Assembly (NCBI GenBank): GCA_025200525.1
Contig: CM045761.1
Location: 79,885,551 to 79,949,550, forward strand
Direction of reading: 5' to 3'
DNA: 64,000 nt
Origin: Camellia lanceoleosa
Taxonomy: Eukaryota; Streptophyta; Magnoliopsida; Ericales; Theaceae
Shown here: one piece after another, positions 58,275 to 64,000 of the stretch
How the letters are laid out: the number at the start of each line of letters is the position of its first letter
How positions within the stretch are numbered: the stretch's first letter is position 1
Translations under genes and position numbers: made by a program
The notes under the pieces: generated by a model
Databases searched by the model: none
Told to the model about the DNA's origin: nothing
The model's input: the letters and a program-made list of their open reading frames with translations, nothing else

Positions 58275-58619
58275 AAGTAAATTACAAACACACTCCCTAA
58301 AATTTACTTAAATTAAAAATTGCCCTTGTGATTCTAGAAATTACATTATGCCTCTTAAGGTTTTTAATTTTATAACAAATAGGTCATTTTATTAATAAAT
58401 TATCAAGCTAATTAACAGTTTTTAATAATATTAAAATTTTATTTCAATTAATAATTCAAATAATTTTATTATTGTATAGGTAAACAGTTAGAAATATTAC
58501 TTTTTCAATTAATTTTGTTAAATAAAAAATTCGAACAGGGATGTATTTGTAATTTTCTAAACCACAGGGGGCAATTTGTATTTTAAGCAAATCTCAAGGG
58601 GTGTATTTGTAATTTATCC
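58275..58619. mobile_element. MITE family A, copy 3
   Basis: About 345 bp with ends GTAAATTACAAACACACTCC and GTGTATTTGTAATTTATCC. The interior is the reverse complement of copy 1. Confidence 0.7.
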
Positions 58620-58860
58620 AAAAAAATAAATCCAAAAAATTTCAAAATACAATTCAAAACTTAAAACTATTTTCAAAACTCATAACCAAACAAATTTTCT
58701 TTTTTCAAAACTCAACTCAAAACTTATAACTCAAAACACAACTCCACAGTGAAATCGTGATTCAAAAACTAAACAAAATAGAAAATTTATTTGCTTATGA
58801 GTTTTAAAAGAGTTTTCAAATGGTTGAGTTGAATATAGCTTTGAAAACCCAAAACCAAAT
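58620..58860. other. CAAAACTCA-rich relic
   Basis: Motifs such as AACTCATAACCAAACAAA and AACTCAAAACACAACTCC suggest a decayed family-D end. No gene. Confidence 0.35.
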
Positions 58861-59215
58861 CAGTGTGTTTAGTTTTAATTTTCTGAAAATTTAGTTTTTA
58901 TTTTTATTTTTAGTGAATATTTTTAAAATTTTAAATAATTTTTTATTTTTATTTTTTTAGATACATCTGACTTAGATGTATCTTAAAAATAAAATATTTT
59001 AAAAAATCAATAAATACATAAGAATACAAAAATATACTAAATTTTCATATATATATATATATATTTTTGTATTTTTGATATTTAGTGAAATTTTTAAAGA
59101 TATATTTTTTCACAAATACTATTCTTTTTAAATATATTTTTGTTAGGTATATATAAAAATTAAAAAATTACATAAAATTAAAAAAAAATCAATAAAAAAA
59201 AAAATACGAAAAAAA
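58861..59215. mobile_element. MITE family C, copy 3, right end degraded
   Basis: Starts CAGTGTGTTTAGTTTTAATT and shares TTTTAGTGAATATTTTTAAA and AGATGTATCTTAAAAA-like motifs with the copies at 43956 and 45228. Confidence 0.5.
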
Positions 59216-59701
59216 AAAACTTCGGTAGTATTTAGTTTGATTTTTAAAACATGCTGGTTAACTAGTTTTTAAAAAACTCCAATGTCCTCTCTTCGCTCTA
59301 TGTTTTATTTTTATTTTTTTTATCTTAGTAATAAATCAATTAATTAATTTTCTCTTTCTTCTCTTCTGTCTCCTCTCTTATTCTCTCACATTCTATAAAT
59401 CAATCAATTGAATTTTCTCTTACACCTATCTATTTAACTGAAAACAAAATTAAAAAAATTACAAATAATCTAAAAACTATTTTCAAAACTCATAACTAAA
59501 TAAATTTTCAACTTTCAAAACTTTTTTCATCAACTCATCTTTCAAAATATAACTCAAAACTCATTTTAAAAACCAAACGGATCGTACAATTTTTAAAAAA
59601 GTGAATTCTAAAAAATAAAACTAAACAAGTTGCGGATTTTTAAATTTTGGACAGTCAAATTATAATTTAAAAAGTAAACCAAACAAATGGGAGTCTCAGG
59701 T

Positions 59702-60168
59702 AACGTTGGGTAGAGTTTTCTAAATATGATTTGAGAATAGAGTTGTATTTTGAGTTTATAAATTTTAGAATTATGATTTGATTGTGAAAAATTTATTTGG
59801 CACATGAGTTTTGAAAAAAGTGAAATTTTTTTGATGTGATATATGATATTTGATATAAAAATTTACAACTCATAATCCAATACACAACTCAAAATTCTAT
59901 TCAAAACTCATAAAAAAAATTTAAAAATTTTGATTTTTTTTTATTTAAAAAATAAAAAATAAACAGTTGCAATTGTTAAAAAAAAAATAATATACTGTTC
60001 CGGTCAATCGGCCGGACGTCCGGAAGGACGATCAATTAGTTCAAAATTTTCCGCTTTTGATAAAATTTTCAAAAATAAATATAAAATTAATTTTTAAAAA
60101 TTATAAACACACATCACGTTCAAAATAAAAAATAGAATTAAAGTTTGAGATTTCCACCGAACGGGGCT
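59702..60168. mobile_element. TIR element family D, copy 2 (inverted relative to copy 1)
   Basis: GGGTAGAGTTTTCTAAATAT at the left is the reverse complement of the right end of copy 1. The core has CCGGTCAATCGGCCGGACGT and the right end TTCCACCGAACGGGGC. Confidence 0.55.
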
Positions 60169-60545
60169 TTAATTACTGAAACCAATTTTCATTCACATTT
60201 TCTGACATAATTAGACAACGAATCGATATGATATTGATAGCCATTGTCTAGTTCCTATGTGGCTTTTTTGGTTGCAAAACACAATTCGGCTTCTTCTTGT
60301 CCCAAATGGGATCCACTCCAACAGTCTTTAATTTTGTATAATTTTTAGACATAAGCTTTAATGCCCACCTTCATCTCCAAATAACTCTCGCTCCTGGTCA
60401 TCGTTATATTCAATAATTGTGATAATGATTTTTTATTCATTAGACTATTTAAACTTATTGATTAATTTTTTTCAATCATCAAATTATTCAAAAATTTTAA
60501 TGTAAAATTATAAATATATCATGTTCGTATCTAAGACTAGTTATT

Positions 60546-60958
60546 ATGTAAGGGAATAGCTTCCCTCTCATCCAATCATAGACTAGAGGGTATTACTGGG
60601 TCTGTAGGGGCTCACCATAGGTCTCATTTCGATAATTTGAACCGTTCAATGTGTAAAACTCGTTAAGTACTATATGTCTATAAAAAATTACATTGATCGG
60701 ATATTGATAGCTATGTGATCAAATCAGTTTTGTATGAAAAAATGGACGGTGAAAAAAGACGGTTTACAAAAATCTGATTTGATTACATAGCTATCAATAT
60801 CCGATCAACGTGATTTTTTACAGACATATAGTACTCGATGGGTTCTACATATTAACGATTCAAATTATCAAAACAGAACCCATAATAAATCTTTAATAGA
60901 TCTAACAGTACACTCTAATCTAATCATAGAGTGGAGGGAAGCCATTCTCATTTTATGT
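60546..60958. mobile_element. Fold-back family B, copy 3, arms ~190 bp
   Basis: TTATGTAAGGGAATAGCTTC at the left and its near reverse complement at the right end, with ATCGGATATTGATAGCTATG and CATAGCTATCAATATCCGAT as inner arms, form an almost complete hairpin with a short loop near 60750. No coding capacity. Confidence 0.8.
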
Positions 60959-61343
60959 AAAACATATAGACTATTTGGTGTGAACATAGAAACTTTGTTA
61001 AACTTTTTGATATTCCAAAAAGAGTATTGGGAAGAGCATCTCTAACAACGTAGCTCATTTTTTTTCTCAAATTTTAGTTAAAAAGTACATTTTCTATTTT
61101 AAGGAATCACTTTTTTAAATATATACTCTAACAATACGTCCTATTATTTTTATTATCTATTTCTATTAAATATTTATTTTTAAATTAAGATAATATTTAA
61201 TTTTCTTCTCTTCTCCACACACTCTCTCTTCACTTTCTACACTGATCAATGACTTCATGACGCGTACATTTTTCAATCCCACCACAAAAAGAATTGGTTC
61301 TGTATTTTTTTTTCCCTGCAAGAGTTGCTGCCATGGCTGTCAC

Positions 61344-61345
<2 letters not shown>
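60959..61345. other. No gene recognised
   Basis: GAGCATCTCTAACAACGTAG at about 61033 resembles the left end of the element at 53104. A matching right end is not clear. Confidence 0.35.

Positions 61346-61388
<43 letters not shown>
61346..61388. repeat. (GA)n microsatellite
   Basis: About 21 GA units. The Arg-Glu repeat protein readable here is an artefact of the microsatellite. Confidence 0.95.
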
Positions 61389-61391
<3 letters not shown>

Positions 61392-61430
61392 CAGAAGGAA
61401 GGGCTGTTGGAATTGATTTGTGGAAAGACT

Positions 61431-61518
61431 CTACATTAGTGAGTATTTTGTACGACTCCTAAAATGGGGACTCTCTACATTAGTGAGTATTTTGTACGAC
61501 TCCTAAAATGGGGAGTTG
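61431..61518. repeat. 44-bp tandem duplication, two copies
   Basis: CTACATTAGTGAGTATTTTG, then TACGACTCCTAAAATGGGGA, occurs twice with a period of 44 bp and no visible difference. Confidence 0.9.
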
Positions 61519-61584
61519 TTTAGGGAGTTTGTAGGAGCATTGATTTTGTTAGTCAGTTTCCATCTTAGCTAATAAATAGGGAAA

Positions 61585-61735
61585 CAAAAATGATTTGTGG
61601 TATTAAAAAGTTGGGTACTAATGTCTCTAATTTTTATTTTGGGTAACTGTTTTATTTTATTATATATTTTTTTTGCCTTATATAGAAATTAGGGACATTA
61701 GTGCCCAACTTTTTAGTGTCACAAATCAAAACCCA
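61585..61735. repeat. Hairpin-forming inverted repeat, ~50-bp arms
   Basis: AAAAGTTGGGTACTAATGTC and GACATTAGTGCCCAACTTTT face each other around a loop of about 45 bp. Outer GAGCATT / AATGCTC motifs at about 61537 and 61752 suggest a small TIR element of about 225 bp. Confidence 0.7.
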
Positions 61736-61764
61736 TAAGAAAAAGGATGTGAATGCTCTAATGA

Positions 61765-62459
61765 TAGTTTTAAGAGTTGTTAAAAAGAATATATTGAATG
61801 TAATAGTGATACCATCTTACGTGATATTATTGGCCAATAAAAAGTCACAAAAAGAAGTAAATAAATATTATTTTCTACTAACACAATATTATTATAATTC
61901 TTATCGTAAATCAACATTCCTCATTAGATAGTCATGCCGCCATATAATATTACTGTTATATTTAATATTTACTTGTCAATAAAAATCACAGTGTCAGAAT
62001 ATTTATAATTTCAATACATATTTCATAAATTTTTGTTCATTCTTTATACATTCAATATGTTTTATAAACATTTCCTAACACTAACTGTAGCTCATTCATA
62101 AGATTGTTTTTAGCATTTCCCTTCCAAAAATGTCTCCAATAATTGATGAATTTGACAACTATATTTATACTACATATTTTATGACGTACATCACATGTGC
62201 ATATCTCAAGTATTTTATTTCCTATTTGTTAGGTTTTTATAATTGCTAATCTCGTTTGATAAAATTTCTTTCAGTTGTAATTTTATTCGATATTTTATTT
62301 CAGTGAGGTTATGAGTTTTTAGATGAGAATCCAATCCGAATTGTGCCTATACAGAAGAGTTTGTAATCTCAATCATTTCATATTTACCATTTCGTTGACT
62401 AAGTAAGGGGATCGAGGAGCAATGCCCCCGAAATAAAAAGCAAAAATACAATTAAAATT
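61765..62459. other. No gene recognised
   Basis: AT-rich spacer without recognised features. Confidence 0.35.
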
Positions 62460-63120
62460 GTTTGATCGCTCGAGTGGTTATTTGTGCACTTGAGCGAAAA
62501 AACAAATCATCCAGTATTTTTACAGAACGCTTGAACTTCTGGAAAGAAAGTTTTACCACTCGAGTGATTAAAGTTGTACTCGAGCAGTTAGTCTATATGT
62601 TTTGTACCGCCTTTAGTCATACCACTTGAGCGGCGAAATGTGCGCTCGAGCGATCTGTGTGATCCTGTTTTCTATAATATACACTATTCGCTGTTTCTAG
62701 AATTGAGGCTGTCCATATTTTTAAAGAGAAATTAGAAACGAAGTGTTTCATATTGGAGGATGCTTTGTGAGTGTTTTCTTGATGATTTAAGAGTAATCAA
62801 TGGATCCGTGAATTTCATATCAACATTATCAAGGGTTTTTTTGTTTTTCTTTATTTACAAAAGAGAGAGTTGTTCTTCGGTGGATTCCGGGAAACTTGAG
62901 CCTCAAGTTTTGATTGATTCCGGAGTGGCTTATCGTCGTGAATTCGACATCAGCGTTGTGGATTCAACGTTGGACAAGACAATTCTGAGGTGAAAACACA
63001 TTGGGGTCAGTTCAATTCGGGTGTGGATTTGTTAGGTAATCGAGAGTACACTTGTGTAATTCTTTTTTGTCTTCTTAGTAGATTATTTTGTGGCTTTGGC
63101 CAGTGATTTTTTTTTTAATC
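62460..63120 (+). mobile_element. Possible LTR remnant with paired CTCGAG motifs
   Basis: Three pairs of (C/A)CTCGAG or CTTGAG-centred motifs (about 62467-62660) precede a mixed-composition stretch resembling the transcribed part of a plant LTR. A 77-residue frame (62760-62993) has no recognised domain. No LTR ends, primer-binding site or pol are seen, so this is tentative. Confidence 0.3.
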
Positions 63121-63805
63121 ACAATTGGAGGCACTTCGATAGCGATTTTTCTACGTTAAATCGTTGTTTAGATTTGTATTTGATTGTTTGATTAAGATTG
63201 TCATTCGTTATTTAAAATTGAAATATAATCACAAATCAATATCTTGGATTTTTTAGATTTTTCACTATTGTTCAAATTTCATCAAAAAGTTTTTATGTGA
63301 TTTTAGATTAAAGTGTTACCGTTAATTTTTTCATCCAAATTAATAGAAAATGTATCAGACATGCTATTTTTTAGAGTTTGGTTTTCTGAAAAAATAAATG
63401 GAAATTTATATAATAAAATGATAATTTTACTTGCATTCTGTCCAAGCCTAAATTATATTAATATATTAACTAAAATAAAATAAATTAAAATATAATTAAG
63501 AATTAATCTAAAATATAAAATATAATTAACGATTGATTTAAAATATAAAATAAATAATATTTAATAATTGATCTAAAATATAATTAAATTAACATGTTAG
63601 AAATTACAATACATAATTAAGAATTTAAAATTAATTGTGATCTAAAATATAATTAATTAAAATTAGATGAAAAACTTAAGATTTATGATAAATAATTAAA
63701 TATCTAGAATTAATTTTCATATAAAATATAATTAAATTAAAATTAGAATAAAATGTTGAGAATTATAAAAAATAATTAAGTATTTATAATTAATTGTGAT
63801 TTAAT
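63121..63805. other. AAATATAATTAA-rich low-complexity stretch
   Basis: From about 63440 a loose repeat of TAAAATATAATTAA and GAATTAATT is seen. No gene. Confidence 0.5.
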
Positions 63806-64000
63806 TTAAGGGCAAATTACACAAATAGTCCCTATAGTTTGGGGCTTGTGTCACTTTGGTCCCTGACTTTTCAATCTTGTTTCAAATAAGGACAATTGAA
63901 TATATAATTAGATTTTTCAAGGGTAAAATTGTCAATTTGATAAAATATAAACTAATTTGACAAAAATAAATATCAAGCAAATATTTTTGAATTTTTAAAA
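63806..64000. mobile_element. Left end of a TIR-like repeat cut by the window edge
   Basis: GGGCAAATTACACAAATAGT, then CCCTATAGTTTGGGGC and CACTTTGGTCCCTGAC, is a common plant repeat end with alternating motif blocks. The right end is outside the window. Confidence 0.45.

Noticed and set aside
61257..61439. Arg-Glu repeat protein
   Set aside because: It arises from the (GA)n microsatellite with no upstream support.
62760..62993. 77-residue frame as a host gene
   Set aside because: It sits in an LTR-like context with no recognised domain or promoter; kept only as part of the tentative LTR remnant.
1..64000. tRNA, rRNA or other structured RNA genes
   Set aside because: I looked for tRNA-like A/B boxes and rRNA cores by eye and saw none; the TGGTATCAGAGC match at 36544 is a retrotransposon primer site.

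Overview
The window looks like nuclear DNA of a flowering plant, most likely a eudicot. It is AT-rich, has a spliced plant-type gene, and carries Ty1/copia, Ty3/gypsy (Tat-like and Tekay/Del-like), L1-type LINE, hAT, Mutator-like, Tourist-like, Helitron and fold-back elements, many nested in one another. No bacterial, organellar or viral gene cluster is visible. All calls come from reading the sequence by eye; no database search was possible.

Layout. 1-5207: two long Tat/Ogre-type gypsy LTR pieces meet head-on at 2043/2044, with arms of about 600 bp as inverted copies. 5208-10471: a copia element with a truncated 5' LTR, a hairpin-rich leader, a 3' pol remnant and a complete 3' LTR. 10472-20337: small TIR elements, one short minus-strand gene (12940-13242), a decayed L1 3' end, and long stretches with no recognised gene. 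20529-26194: the clearest host gene, a two-exon dCTP pyrophosphatase (MazG-like) on the minus strand. Its 5.3-kb intron is packed with small transposons, including one with an 833-bp CCA-rich tract. 26325-29408: core promoter, a Tourist-like MITE and fold-back elements.

29409-44490: a Russian-doll locus. A hAT-like element holds a 14.0-kb Tat-type gypsy element (29689-43712) with two 539-bp LTRs and a matching 5-bp target duplication. The Tat element in turn contains a Tekay/Del-like chromovirus fragment (about 34164-38788) that has replaced its second RNase H and integrase core. Downstream it carries a multi-exon gene on the opposite strand. 44872-64000: mainly MITEs, fold-back elements, a hAT nested in a fold-back (47207-48130), a Helitron nested in a TIR element (54989-57029), microsatellites and one LTR-like remnant.

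Only two loci look like host genes: the dCTP pyrophosphatase gene (high confidence) and the 100-residue minus-strand ORF (moderate). The retroelement coding regions are all broken by stops, frameshifts or deletions, so autonomous activity is unlikely. The best candidates for unusual biology are the spliced antisense gene in the Tat element, the gypsy chimera, the strand-asymmetric CCA tract in the pyrophosphatase intron, the hairpin array in the copia leader and the inverted LTR junction.
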